A DNA stretch of 64,000 bases from Vibrio sp. DW001. Its GTDB lineage: Bacteria > Pseudomonadota > Gammaproteobacteria > Enterobacterales > Vibrionaceae. The DNA lies in the NCBI RefSeq assembly GCF_029016285.1, contig NZ_CP091976.1:1550001-1614000 (forward strand), in the 5' to 3' direction. A program made the translations under genes and the position numbers. Below, in pieces: positions 55,017 through 62,711 of the stretch. The notes beneath the pieces are model-generated. The model made no database searches, was not told where the DNA came from, and saw only the letters and a list, made by a program, of their open reading frames with translations. How positions within the stretch are numbered: the stretch's first letter is position 1; each line of letters opens with the position of its first letter.

Positions 55017-56511
55017 AGATATACTAATTGTAGAAGATCAATCTTTTTTTCAAGATATTCTAGAAATAGCCTTGAGAGATATCGTGCCGAAAGAGGCGAA
55101 TATAAGGAAATCGATAAGTGGAAATCGAGCTATTGACTTGCTAAAAAATGAGTTTGATTCAATAGGGTTGATACTCTTAGATATGAAGATGGAAGATGGA
55201 GATGGAATAACGGTATTAAACTACTTGGAGCAAAACGCATTATCTGATATTCCTGTATATATCGTGAGTTCATTAGACAGTGAATTTATCAGTTTTGTTA
55301 TGCAGTCTATTAGCGATCTGGATATACGCCTGGTCGGATTTATTCCTAAGGATACACCAGATTTTGTGATCGATAGAATTTCTGATATTAAGCAGGATAT
55401 TGTATCATTTTTATTAACAGACAAAACAAAAACACACCATGATCCAGTAAAATATGACCCTAAAGATCAAGGCTCTGATATTATAACAAAGCTTGAATCA
55501 GATTTAATCTTATATGTTCAGCCAAAAATCAATATACAAGAAGGTAGTTATATTTCTGGTTATGAAGTCTTGAGTCGATTGTACGACGAGCAGTTAGGCA
55601 TCATTGAACCCAATAACTTTCTCCATTTCATTGATACAATGGAGAAAAAACTCGCTTTTAATTGGCTAGTGATCGAAAAAACATTTAAATTTCTGGAGAA
55701 TAGTATCGAAGTAGGGGCTTATCATAACCTCTCGGTCAATGTTGACCCTGATGTACTTGGTCACAAGGATTTCGTTAATAAGTTTGATGGACTAGCAAAA
55801 AATCATAATGTCGATGTAGGGTTAGTAACTATCGAGTTAACAGAAGATTCTCAAATCGAAAGCAGCAAACTGTATTTTAATATTGCGCAATTAAAGCTAC
55901 TTGGTGTTAGATTTTCGCTAGACGATTTCGGCAAAGGTTACTCCAATTTGGATCGAGTAGATCGCATACCATTTGACGAAGTTAAGATAGATTTAAATTT
56001 GATAGCCAAAGTACATAATAGTGAAAAAGAAAAAGAATTAGTCGTCTCAATACTCCATTATATCAAAGACAAAGGATGTAATGTTGTTGCAGAAGGAGTT
56101 GTAGACAAAGACACAAATGATTTTCTTAAGTTTGTCGGTTTTCATGAAGCGCAAGGTTATTATTATTCCATGCCAAAACCTATATCTGAGATAGATACTA
56201 TTTTTATTAATTTTTTTAAGAATCGAGTTTCATTATTGCTGGGCGATATGAGTTCTGAAAGTTTCTTAGATATATATAACTATTTTCATATAAATGCTGT
56301 TGAAGTTTTAGATAAATATCTCACAAGGGAAGTTAAACTTGAACGAAATGAATTTGTTCACCAAGTAAAAGGAATATTGAAAACGGCAGGGTTGAATGAG
56401 GGACTAAAATTTGTCGAATTGTATAGTAATACTGGTGATGAATTACATATAATTAAGTTAAAAAAATATCTTAATTATTTTAATAAATCATTACTGAAAA
56501 ATATTATTTGA
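55000..56511 (+). CDS. REC-EAL response regulator with probable C-terminal Hpt domain
   Basis: The 503-residue protein has a receiver domain (1-125; IVEDQ, phospho-acceptor D61 in LILLDMKMEDGDG), an EAL domain (about 165-400) and a C-terminal helical domain. In the EAL domain the catalytic set looks complete: E189 in GYEVLSR, the asparagine in LSVNVDPDVL, ELTED, SLDDFGKGYSNLD, KIDLN, VVAEGVV and AQGYYYSMP. It should hydrolyse cyclic di-GMP. The C-terminal stretch FVHQVKGILKTAGLNEGLKF with H454 fits the Hpt consensus (H-x-x-K-G). The gene overlaps the XRE-type gene by 17 bases. The likely partner is the hybrid kinase next door, with phosphate passing through REC and Hpt domains to control c-di-GMP breakdown. 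Confidence 0.88.
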   Translation: MSRKCKDILIVEDQSFFQDILEIALRDIVPKEANIRKSISGNRAIDLLKNEFDSIGLILLDMKMEDGDGITVLNYLEQNALSDIPVYIVSSLDSEFISFVMQSISDLDIRLVGFIPKDTPDFVIDRISDIKQDIVSFLLTDKTKTHHDPVKYDPKDQGSDIITKLESDLILYVQPKINIQEGSYISGYEVLSRLYDEQLGIIEPNNFLHFIDTMEKKLAFNWLVIEKTFKFLENSIEVGAYHNLSVNVDPDVLGHKDFVNKFDGLAKNHNVDVGLVTIELTEDSQIESSKLYFNIAQLKLLGVRFSLDDFGKGYSNLDRVDRIPFDEVKIDLNLIAKVHNSEKEKELVVSILHYIKDKGCNVVAEGVVDKDTNDFLKFVGFHEAQGYYYSMPKPISEIDTIFINFFKNRVSLLLGDMSSESFLDIYNYFHINAVEVLDKYLTREVKLERNEFVHQVKGILKTAGLNEGLKFVELYSNTGDELHIIKLKKYLNYFNKSLLKNII

Positions 56512-56512
56512 C

Positions 56513-56698
56513 TTAGTGGTTTTTTATCAAGTTTTTAATAAAATCCAACTCAGCATCTGTTAACTTAGAACTCTCTACATATAGGTTGTTGAGAGTTCTA
56601 AGTTTTTTTGCTATATATCCTTCAATATGCCTAATTTCATATTTATCTAAATTATCAATTTGAACAATCAAGTCGTCAATTTTACGCGAGCTAATCAT
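56513..56698 (-). CDS. Small protein in the signalling island (61 aa)
   Basis: A GAGGT ribosome-binding site eight bases before ATG 56698 supports this frame. The product is entirely helical-looking and charged: MISSRKIDDLIVQIDNLDKY, then IAKKLRTLNNLYVESSKL and LTDAELDFIKNLIKNH. It has no cysteine or membrane segment. I do not recognise it. Its stop lies one base after the stop of the REC-EAL gene, on the opposite strand. It is probably a small regulatory partner or an antitoxin-like protein, but nothing in the sequence proves that. Confidence 0.6.
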   Translation of the reverse strand: MISSRKIDDLIVQIDNLDKYEIRHIEGYIAKKLRTLNNLYVESSKLTDAELDFIKNLIKNH

Positions 56699-56924
56699 AA
56701 TAGTACCTCAAGGTTTTAATCAATTATATCCTTCTAACAGGGTGATGGTATTGGCAAGCCAATATAATTAATTGTAATTATTTGCCAGTAAGTAATTATA
56801 GTAATCAGTACTGTAATGACAGAAAACACTGCTATAAACATCAGAAAAATCTTATATTTGATATTCTTTTATTTGAGTAAATTAGGGCTCATGAATTATG
56901 AAGCATTTAATACATGAGGCTTAG

Positions 56925-57659
56925 ATGAATATTGTTAATTTCGGCAGATTAATTAAGAAGTTAAGAGGTTTAAATTGTATAACTCAGAATGAGATGGTAG
57001 GTCTTGTCGAGGCATCTACAGGCGGAGATACAGGGATTGATACGGTGTCCATTAGTCGCTGGGAAAACAATGTTATTGTTCCAAGTCACAGAAGACAGGT
57101 TGAAGTAATTAGTAGCTTAGGTCATGATTTTTCAGATTTAGTTGACTCGGAAATGATAACAGTTTCGCAAAAAGAGTTGCAAAACTATTTAGTTAAAAAA
57201 TTGATAGTAGATAGCTATTGGGATTTTTCGGCCCATAACTGTAATGTAGAGAAGTTGGTAAAACGGGAAGTCGTCAACGGTAATATTGTTAACTATTGTT
57301 TTATTGAGGAAAATTGTGATATCCCAGTCGCACTTATTTCATTTCGGTTTGAAAATGATTCTCTTACTAAAGGCGAAAAGTACATGGTCATTGAGTCACT
57401 CTATTGTGTTAATTCGGTTTTGTTACTGAATATTATTGGATTTTTCATGTCTCTTCTTATCAAAAGAGTTATTGATGGTGTCATTTACAAGTCAAAGAAT
57501 AGAAATTCGCCACTAAATAAATTTGTAAAGTCGATTGGTTTTAAAACACTCGACAAAAAAGAGGATACGTACATTAACGTATTGTCCTATTCAGATGTTC
57601 TCTATAACAAAGCTTATTTTAGTTTAGCATCTTGTTATAACCATGGTATCGAATTGTAG
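56925..57659 (+). CDS. XRE-type regulator with C-terminal GNAT-like domain (copy 2)
   Basis: This 244-residue protein is a paralogue of the regulator at 54231. The N-terminal domain FGRLIKKLRGLNCITQNEMV, then VSISRWENNVIVPSHRRQVEV closely follows copy 1. The C-terminal LNKFVKSIGFKTLDKKED and YSDVLYNKAYF match copy 1 (LKRFLRAVGFKIHKEQQD, YYDALYNKELF). The middle is diverged. The fold of the C-terminal part may be acyltransferase-like. It stands alone after the REC-EAL gene, with its own 226-base AT-rich upstream region. Confidence 0.7.
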   Translation: MNIVNFGRLIKKLRGLNCITQNEMVGLVEASTGGDTGIDTVSISRWENNVIVPSHRRQVEVISSLGHDFSDLVDSEMITVSQKELQNYLVKKLIVDSYWDFSAHNCNVEKLVKREVVNGNIVNYCFIEENCDIPVALISFRFENDSLTKGEKYMVIESLYCVNSVLLLNIIGFFMSLLIKRVIDGVIYKSKNRNSPLNKFVKSIGFKTLDKKEDTYINVLSYSDVLYNKAYFSLASCYNHGIEL

Positions 57660-58012
57660 GTATGCACACGTTCATAAACTCTGTTTGACGATTGTGGGTT
57701 GGCAAAAAAAGATAAAATTTAACAAGCGATGCTATTAAATCAATCACAAAAACTAATAATAATACCTTTGCCTCATTGGCGATGTAATTATTTGGGATCT
57801 TTTATTCCACCTATCCTAATTGGATAGGTTTTTTTTAGAGTTGATCTGATTGATGGATATACTACTGGCGATATGCAGTATGGAAGAACTGCGTACTAGT
57901 CAAGATAAATCCATTTGCTACTTTATCACTTACACATTACTTGAATTAATCAATTGTTAATGGGAACTATTCGTAATAAAATGGGAGGGTTTCTCTTAAT
58001 CGGTTTAACAAT
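57660..58012 (+). other. Intergenic region with an isolated terminator
   Basis: 353 bases without a supported gene. The only clear element is the strong intrinsic terminator at 57809-57836, 150 bases after the XRE-type gene. The remaining sequence is AT-rich; a GGGAGGG at 57983 is too far from the TTG start of the next gene to serve as its ribosome-binding site. Confidence 0.4.
57809..57836 (+). terminator. Strong rho-independent terminator
   Basis: ACCTATCC (57809-57816), a five-base loop TAATT, GGATAGGT (57822-57829) and a run of eight T form a perfect intrinsic terminator on the plus strand. Confidence 0.88.
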
Positions 58013-58402
58013 TTGAAAAAGTGGTTTTTGATTTTTATTGGGTGGTTAGCGACTGGACTCGGGTTTTTAGGCGTATTTCTTCCCATCCTTCCTACCGTAC
58101 CGTTTATTCTGCTTGCTATGCTCTGCTTTAGTAAGAGTTCACCTCGCTTTCAACTTTGGTTACAAAATAACAGATACCTTGGTCCCACCGTTACTCGAAT
58201 TAAACGTAAGCAGGGCCTGACAGTAACTGAAAAGAAGAAAATTCTACTCTACAGTTGGTTGTCTATCGTGATGACAATTTATTTCCTGTTGGAGCGTATC
58301 GAGTTGCAAGTGCTATTAAGCATTATTCTACTCATTGAGACTTGGTTCATTATCCGCTATAAGACCTTTCAATCGACTAAAATTAGGTCTAGTTCTCGCT
58401 AA
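58013..58402 (+). CDS. DUF454 (YbaN-type) inner-membrane protein
   Basis: The 129-residue protein has the DUF454 pattern. A first hydrophobic hairpin is FLIFIGWLATGLGFLGVFLPILPTVPFILLAM in outline, with the family's GxxLPxxPTxPF core. The cytoplasmic stretch CFSKSSPRFQLWLQNNRYLGP follows, and then two further membrane segments near the C terminus. Function is unknown. The start is uncertain: the frame has only a TTG at 58013 near the expected N terminus and no ribosome-binding site at proper distance. The 3' end overlaps the convergent patatin gene by 14 bases. Confidence 0.85.
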   Translation: MKKWFLIFIGWLATGLGFLGVFLPILPTVPFILLAMLCFSKSSPRFQLWLQNNRYLGPTVTRIKRKQGLTVTEKKKILLYSWLSIVMTIYFLLERIELQVLLSIILLIETWFIIRYKTFQSTKIRSSSR

Positions 58403-59255
58403 ATGCCTTTCTTGCAGCGTCATAACCATATTGAATCATCTCTTCTGCTCGGTCAAATTCAAATGTACCACAGATGTTTTGAGGGATTTCTATTGCTTTA
58501 TCTGGTGGGTAGGCCGCCAGTTTTTGTCGCGCAATTGTACTTTGCATGGCATCAAAAGCTTGGTTTGCAATGTCATAGGCCTCGAAATTGATATTGATTG
58601 AACCAATGACAGAATCTTGTAATTTGTCGACGTAGTGGCTTATTTTTTGTTGGATCGATCCTTTGACCTGGCTAGGAATGACCTCGATTTTTTCTGGCAG
58701 TTTAATAATGTCACCGCCGAGATTAACGGCTAAGGTTAAATCGGTTTTGTCTCCAAATGTCGGCGCGATTGGTACGGGATTAAGTACGCCACCATCTATC
58801 AACGATTCTCCATCTATTTCAAACGGTGTAAAAAAAAGTGGCAGAGAAATAGAAGCTCTTATCGCATCAAAAAGAGGACCAGAGTTTAACCATACCTCTT
58901 TTTCTTCACGTACATTAGCAGCGATAGCAGTAAATTTGATATCAAGATCTTCAATTTGAGTGTCGCCAATAAGATCGACCAATGTATTAATAATTCGGTC
59001 ACCTTTAAACAGGCCACTAGATTGCCAGGAGATATCTAGTAATTTAGCCATTGATACTTTGTCGATAGCCGTAACCCACTCTACGAATGGATCAAGCTTT
59101 CCTGCCGCGTATATCCCACCAATAAGTGCACCAGCAGAACACCCAGCTATAGATTGAATTTTGTAATTATTTTCTATTAACCAATGAATGACGCCTATAT
59201 GAGTCAATCCTCTTGCTCCACCGCTACCTAGGACAAGAGATACTGTCTTTGTCAT
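58389..59255 (-). CDS. Patatin-like phospholipase (RssA type)
   Basis: The 288-residue protein has the oxyanion loop GSGGARGLTHIGVI, the nucleophile motif GCSAG and the catalytic aspartate in LIDGGVLNPVP, the Ser-Asp dyad of patatin phospholipases. The spacing and the length match the small bacterial RssA/YchK group. It hydrolyses acyl esters of lipids; the natural substrate in this group is unknown. No signal peptide is present. It overlaps the end of the DUF454 gene by 14 bases and is divergent from the small gene at 59447 with a CRP site between them. Confidence 0.9.
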   Translation of the reverse strand: MTKTVSLVLGSGGARGLTHIGVIHWLIENNYKIQSIAGCSAGALIGGIYAAGKLDPFVEWVTAIDKVSMAKLLDISWQSSGLFKGDRIINTLVDLIGDTQIEDLDIKFTAIAANVREEKEVWLNSGPLFDAIRASISLPLFFTPFEIDGESLIDGGVLNPVPIAPTFGDKTDLTLAVNLGGDIIKLPEKIEVIPSQVKGSIQQKISHYVDKLQDSVIGSININFEAYDIANQAFDAMQSTIARQKLAAYPPDKAIEIPQNICGTFEFDRAEEMIQYGYDAARKAFSEN

Positions 59256-59383
59256 GAATGTCTACCTATCTGATGTAATGCATTAACTATACACTCACCA
59301 CTGTAGGATAAGCGAGTAACATTCGATGTTTGTGTAATTATATTACTAAAAAATGTAATTAAGGTCTTGTTAGTTGGTTTTAA

Positions 59384-59399
59384 TGTGATTACAATCACA
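59384..59399. promoter_or_regulatory. crp site: Consensus CRP (cAMP receptor protein) binding site
   Basis: TGTGA-TTACAA-TCACA has both half sites exactly as in the CRP consensus, and the palindrome extends to nine-base arms (59382-59401). A TACATT about 20 bases downstream could be the -10 element of the plus-strand gene at 59447, which would put the site near -38, a class II activating position. It could also act on the divergent patatin gene. Confidence 0.8.
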
Positions 59400-59446
59400 T
59401 TAAATAGAAAGTTTGTTACATTTTGGGATTGAAAGGGGAATATATT

Positions 59447-59581
59447 ATGGGACATGATCTCGGTGCAGCATATTTGAGTCAAATTATCGCTAAGCAGATG
59501 GTAGAAGAAGCAATTTACGGTAAGCCAACGCCAAAAAGAAAATCTCGCATTAAAGCGTTGATTAAAAAAATGATTAAATAA
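59447..59581 (+). CDS. Small basic protein of unknown function (44 aa)
   Basis: A short frame with a strong AAGGGG ribosome-binding site nine bases before the ATG, an upstream CRP site and a terminator right behind it. The product starts MGHDLGAAYLSQIIAKQMVE and ends in a very basic helix (KPTPKRKSRIKALIKKMIK). It could bind nucleic acid or membranes. I know no named family. The flanking signals make a real gene likely despite the size. Confidence 0.7.
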   Translation: MGHDLGAAYLSQIIAKQMVEEAIYGKPTPKRKSRIKALIKKMIK

Positions 59582-59585
59582 TAAT

Positions 59586-59622
59586 TGCCCCTCACATTAA
59601 TACTTAGGGGCATTTATCTTTA
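59586..59622 (+). terminator. Terminator after the 44-residue protein
   Basis: TGCCCCT (59586-59592) and AGGGGCA (59606-59612) form a seven-base-pair stem, followed by a T-rich tail (TTTATCTTTATC). It starts four bases after the stop. It may work in both directions, as the convergent glutaredoxin gene ends at 59653. Confidence 0.75.
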
Positions 59623-59652
59623 TCTAAAAATGAAACAGAGTTGCTTATAACA

Positions 59653-60222
59653 TTAGAGTTTTGTGTCGTTTAATGCTGCCTCTAAACGATCTGCGCCACC
59701 GACATATTGGCTGTCTAGCCATATCTGAGGTACGGTGACTGGTGTTTTTGCCCCAATGATCGCTTTAACTTCAGGAATCATTCGGTACAGTGCTGCACTG
59801 TCTTTGACAACATCAAAATAGCGGTATTCGATTTCAGCGTTATCGAGCATCTGTTTTGCCTTCACGCAATAAGGGCATGTTGCTTTCCCAAATACAATAT
59901 TTCCTTTCAATTCGTCGCGTTGACTCCACTGCTTTATTACTGATTGAACGAGTACACCCCGGTTAAGGGCTTCACCTTGGCTGATGACTTTTCCTTCTAC
60001 AACAAGTATTGGCGCGTGCCACGCTCCAAGTTTAAGCGGTTCCCACCAATGAGAAAGCCAATCTTTTACTTCTAGTTCAACCGGTACATCTTTCAGTTCA
60101 TTTGCAAACGTGTCGCTAAGTATATCTTTGGTTAGGGTGCATTCGCCACAGGGAATCTTGACACTGAATGGTCCCCATTTTCCACCCCAACGATATAACG
60201 TAATTTTTACCGGCTGTACCAT
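59653..60222 (-). CDS. Glutaredoxin-family protein with N-terminal thioredoxin-fold domain
   Basis: The 189-residue protein has two parts. Residues about 1-90 begin KITLYRWGGKWGPFSVKIPC and carry C-G-E-C and the ligand loop WHAPILVVEGKVISQGEALNRG. Residues about 105-189 form a glutaredoxin with active site ATCPYCVKAK, the cis-proline loop VTVPQIWLDSQYVGGADRLE and the glutathione-binding GG. It reduces disulfides or glutathionylated proteins in the cytoplasm. I chose ATG 60222; a GTG six codons upstream would contain the ribosome-binding site AAGGAA itself. Confidence 0.88.
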   Translation of the reverse strand: MVQPVKITLYRWGGKWGPFSVKIPCGECTLTKDILSDTFANELKDVPVELEVKDWLSHWWEPLKLGAWHAPILVVEGKVISQGEALNRGVLVQSVIKQWSQRDELKGNIVFGKATCPYCVKAKQMLDNAEIEYRYFDVVKDSAALYRMIPEVKAIIGAKTPVTVPQIWLDSQYVGGADRLEAALNDTKL

Positions 60223-60377
60223 ACAATTATTTTCCTTCACTAAACTTGTCTATTAGATAAGAAAGGGACAAAGCAAAAAAAATTTCATTGAGTTAAAGTT
60301 ACTGCTCATATTAATTAAGGTATTAGCACGAAATCAGTTTTGCTATTCGCTCAATATGCCTGCATTTGATTTGAATT

Positions 60378-60432
60378 AGGGGACTATGCAGTTAAGGGCC
60401 AAACTTGTTATTGGACCTCACTACAGTCCCCT
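60378..60432 (-). repeat. Inverted repeat after the porin gene
   Basis: AGGGGACT (60378-60385) and AGTCCCCT (60425-60432) are perfectly complementary, just after the porin stop, with a 39-base spacer that can form smaller pairings. It may be part of the porin transcription end. No T-run is evident. Confidence 0.35.
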
Positions 60433-60444
60433 TGTCGTTGTGGA

Positions 60445-61371
60445 CTAGAAGTCGTAACGGATGCCAGCTTGTAGTTGGTTGTCTAGGTTGTCCATCTGCT
60501 CAAATTTATATCCTGCGTAGGTTCTTAAATTACTGTTGAATTTGTATACCCCCTCAATTGCGATGTTATCAGCTTCACTTGATTTTTTACTCGCTGCATC
60601 GAATTCGCTTTTATTGAATACCCCTATAAATACCATTTTACCCATCGTGTATATTGCCGACATTTCGAATGCGGTTGCATCATCATCGGCTGCTTCACCA
60701 AAAGCCAAAAGTGCACCAAATGTAAAGTCAACAATCGTTAGGTTACCTGCTAAGTTGAGTTGATAATCATCATCTGTAGCAACGAAACCGGCACCTACAT
60801 CAATGGATTCTAGGGAATAGATGCCTGCAATACCAAAACTCTCATCGCTATCATCTGCTTTTTGAGCGGCTAAGTAGTTGGCTTTTACTGTAAAATCGGC
60901 AAAATGACCCGTATATAAGAAGTTGGCGTCACGCTTGTCTTTGTTTCCATCAGTAAGGTCTGCGGCGTCGGCACCAAATGTGGCCATAGTATCGGTAATA
61001 TCCGTCAGCATTACTTGCGCGGAGTCTTGCTTACCGTAAGAGAAATCACCAGCGGTTGAAGCTATTCCAGCAAAAACATAGCGATTATTAATGGTACTTG
61101 AATCACTGGTATTAAATTCCGCTTCATATTTACCAAACCCTTCTAAAGATTCGCTTATCTGGGTTCTCCCAACGACGTTAATACGAGCGCGTGATTTATC
61201 ATCGAAGCTGCTAGATGATGCGGTTTTGTTGTTGTCTGAAATGTTAAATCGGGCTTCAGCACGCCCACCTATCATTAATTCGGCAGTATCGCTTTCGTAT
61301 ACCGTTGCAGCCAAAGAAGATCCTGAGGCTAACGTTGTGACTATAGCGATTGCTAGTATTGAAATTTTCAT
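60445..61371 (-). CDS. Outer-membrane porin (OmpU/OmpC-like)
   Basis: The 308-residue product starts with a clear signal peptide (MKISILAIAIVTTLASGSSLAA, cut before TVYES) and continues with alternating beta strands and acidic loops (RAEARFNISDNN, RINVVGRTQISESLEGFGKYEAEF, YVFAGIASTAGDFSYGKQDS). It ends in a terminal phenylalanine (LQAGIRYDF), the mark of outer-membrane barrels. This is a general trimeric porin of the gram-negative type, close to Vibrio OmpU in layout though shorter. The ATG at 61371 has AGGA nine bases upstream; the frame runs 46 codons further up but that part is not signal-like. Confidence 0.9.
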   Translation of the reverse strand: MKISILAIAIVTTLASGSSLAATVYESDTAELMIGGRAEARFNISDNNKTASSSSFDDKSRARINVVGRTQISESLEGFGKYEAEFNTSDSSTINNRYVFAGIASTAGDFSYGKQDSAQVMLTDITDTMATFGADAADLTDGNKDKRDANFLYTGHFADFTVKANYLAAQKADDSDESFGIAGIYSLESIDVGAGFVATDDDYQLNLAGNLTIVDFTFGALLAFGEAADDDATAFEMSAIYTMGKMVFIGVFNKSEFDAASKKSSEADNIAIEGVYKFNSNLRTYAGYKFEQMDNLDNQLQAGIRYDF

Positions 61372-61826
61372 CTGACATATCCTATGTAGAAAATATTGGG
61401 TATTCGCCCCCTCAAATATTTTCGAATAATCTAAACCATGGAATTGCAGTTTGTTATGGCAACTAGTTTTATAATTATTAGCATTTGTAATTTTTATTGA
61501 ATTCCTCACTTAAAATTATGTCTAAGGGGAAGGATTTGTCCAAATTATTTATCAAGTGTGGCTAGCTAAGGGTAGGTTAAATGATGGCTAGCGATTGTTG
61601 ACAGGGACTATAGTCGGCATTGATGAAAACGCAAAATAAATGGGGAATCTTCAAGGTTTTGATAATTCAGTTGGACACAGTGTCGGATTAAATTGTTGCT
61701 AATGTGAAATTATCTTGAAAATAAGAACGTTCATAAACTTTAAGAGTCGATGATTTGATTCATAGCTATATCAACGTGCGAGGTGTTTGAATATTCTCTC
61801 ACTTGCTTTCTTTCTGGAGGAGGTGG
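61372..61826. other. Upstream region of the porin gene
   Basis: 455 bases without a supported gene between the divergent porin and AraC genes. Two direct copies of TGGCTAGC start 26 bases apart (61559 and 61585), each containing the palindrome GCTAGC, and could be regulator sites. The region holds both promoters, which I cannot place. Confidence 0.35.
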
Positions 61827-61946
61827 ATGATAAAGTACTTTTTTATTTTATCAGAAACTGATTTTGAAAAACTCCCCATATCTACACCCATCATTGACAA
61901 TCAATCAGCCTCCATCGGACGTTTTTATGAACTTCGATGCATTTAG
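61827..61946 (+). CDS. 39-codon upstream reading frame overlapping the AraC gene
   Basis: The best ribosome-binding site in the area (GGAGGAGG) lies four to five bases before ATG 61827. This frame reads MIKYFFILSETDFEKLPIST and stops at 61946, after the AraC frame has begun. Either it is a leader peptide coupled to the AraC gene, or it is the original N terminus of the AraC gene cut off by a +1 frameshift. Confidence 0.4.
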   Translation: MIKYFFILSETDFEKLPISTPIIDNQSASIGRFYELRCI

Positions 61947-62649
61947 AGAAAATACCGAGACTCGACTACACGCACATAAATGGGGCCAATTACAGATTGT
62001 TACTGGTGGTTCGCTAGAGATTGTAGCTGAAAAAACTCGATTTATCGCGCCTCCGCACCTAGCTGTTTGGGTTCCAGCTGAAGCCATGCATCACAGCTTT
62101 AATAGAAGGCCATTGCGTTACTGCTCGATTAATATTGAATCAAGCAAATCGCAATATATGCCAAGCCATACCTGCTTAGTTAGCCTTACGCCGATTGTCT
62201 CCGCAATTATAGAGGACTTTAGACTTCGTTCGATTAATGTGGCGAGCACCATTCCAGATCAAAGGTTAGTTAATGTACTGTTGGATCAGCTGTATCTTAG
62301 TGAAGAACAAAGCCATTTTTTACCCAATAGCCACCATAAGTTATTACAACCTATATTATCTACACTGGAACAAAATCCGACGGATGACACGTCACTTAAT
62401 GAGTGGGCTAGCCGGGTGCATACTACAGAACGTACACTCGCAAGATACTGTCAAATAGAGTTGGGTATGAGCTTTACAGAATGGCGCATAAGATCAAAGT
62501 ATCTGCATTCAATGACGTTATTAAAATCAGGGATGTCAGTGAAAGAGGTTGCGTTGACACTGGGTTATCATCAAGCAAGCCCTTTTATAGCGATGTTTAA
62601 AAAATACGCCAGTGAGACCCCTGATCAATACAAAACGAGGTTGGCCTAG
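61864..62649 (+). CDS. AraC-family transcriptional regulator (cupin sensor, start uncertain)
   Basis: The protein has a cupin-like N-terminal half (TRLHAHKWGQLQIVTGGSLE, then FIAPPHLAVWVPAEAMHHSF) and a C-terminal AraC DNA-binding half with both helix-turn-helix motifs (LNEWASRVHTTERTLARYCQ and VKEVALTLGYHQASPFIAMFKK). This resembles single-gene regulators controlling efflux or catabolic genes. The signal it senses is unknown. Neither TTG 61864 nor the inner ATG 61927 has a ribosome-binding site, while a strong one stands before the overlapping out-of-frame ATG 61827. It converges on pyrC across a strong hairpin at 62660-62695. Confidence 0.85.
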   Translation: MKNSPYLHPSLTINQPPSDVFMNFDAFRENTETRLHAHKWGQLQIVTGGSLEIVAEKTRFIAPPHLAVWVPAEAMHHSFNRRPLRYCSINIESSKSQYMPSHTCLVSLTPIVSAIIEDFRLRSINVASTIPDQRLVNVLLDQLYLSEEQSHFLPNSHHKLLQPILSTLEQNPTDDTSLNEWASRVHTTERTLARYCQIELGMSFTEWRIRSKYLHSMTLLKSGMSVKEVALTLGYHQASPFIAMFKKYASETPDQYKTRLA

Positions 62650-62659
62650 GGTTGTGATA

Positions 62660-62695
62660 GTATTTATGGCTCATATTTTTAGGAGCCATAAATAC
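62660..62695. terminator. Bidirectional hairpin between araC-type gene and pyrC
   Basis: GTATTTATGGCTC and GAGCCATAAATAC form a perfect 13-base-pair stem with a ten-base loop. It lies between two convergent stops (62649 and 62712). The weak outer A-T pairs supply A and T tracts on both strands, so it should end transcription from both sides. Confidence 0.75.
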
Positions 62696-62711
62696 ATATA
62701 GAACGAGCGCT

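Noticed and set aside
61372..61509. 46-residue N-terminal extension of the porin
   Set aside because: It would put the signal peptide in the middle of the protein. The inner ATG with AGGA gives a normal start.
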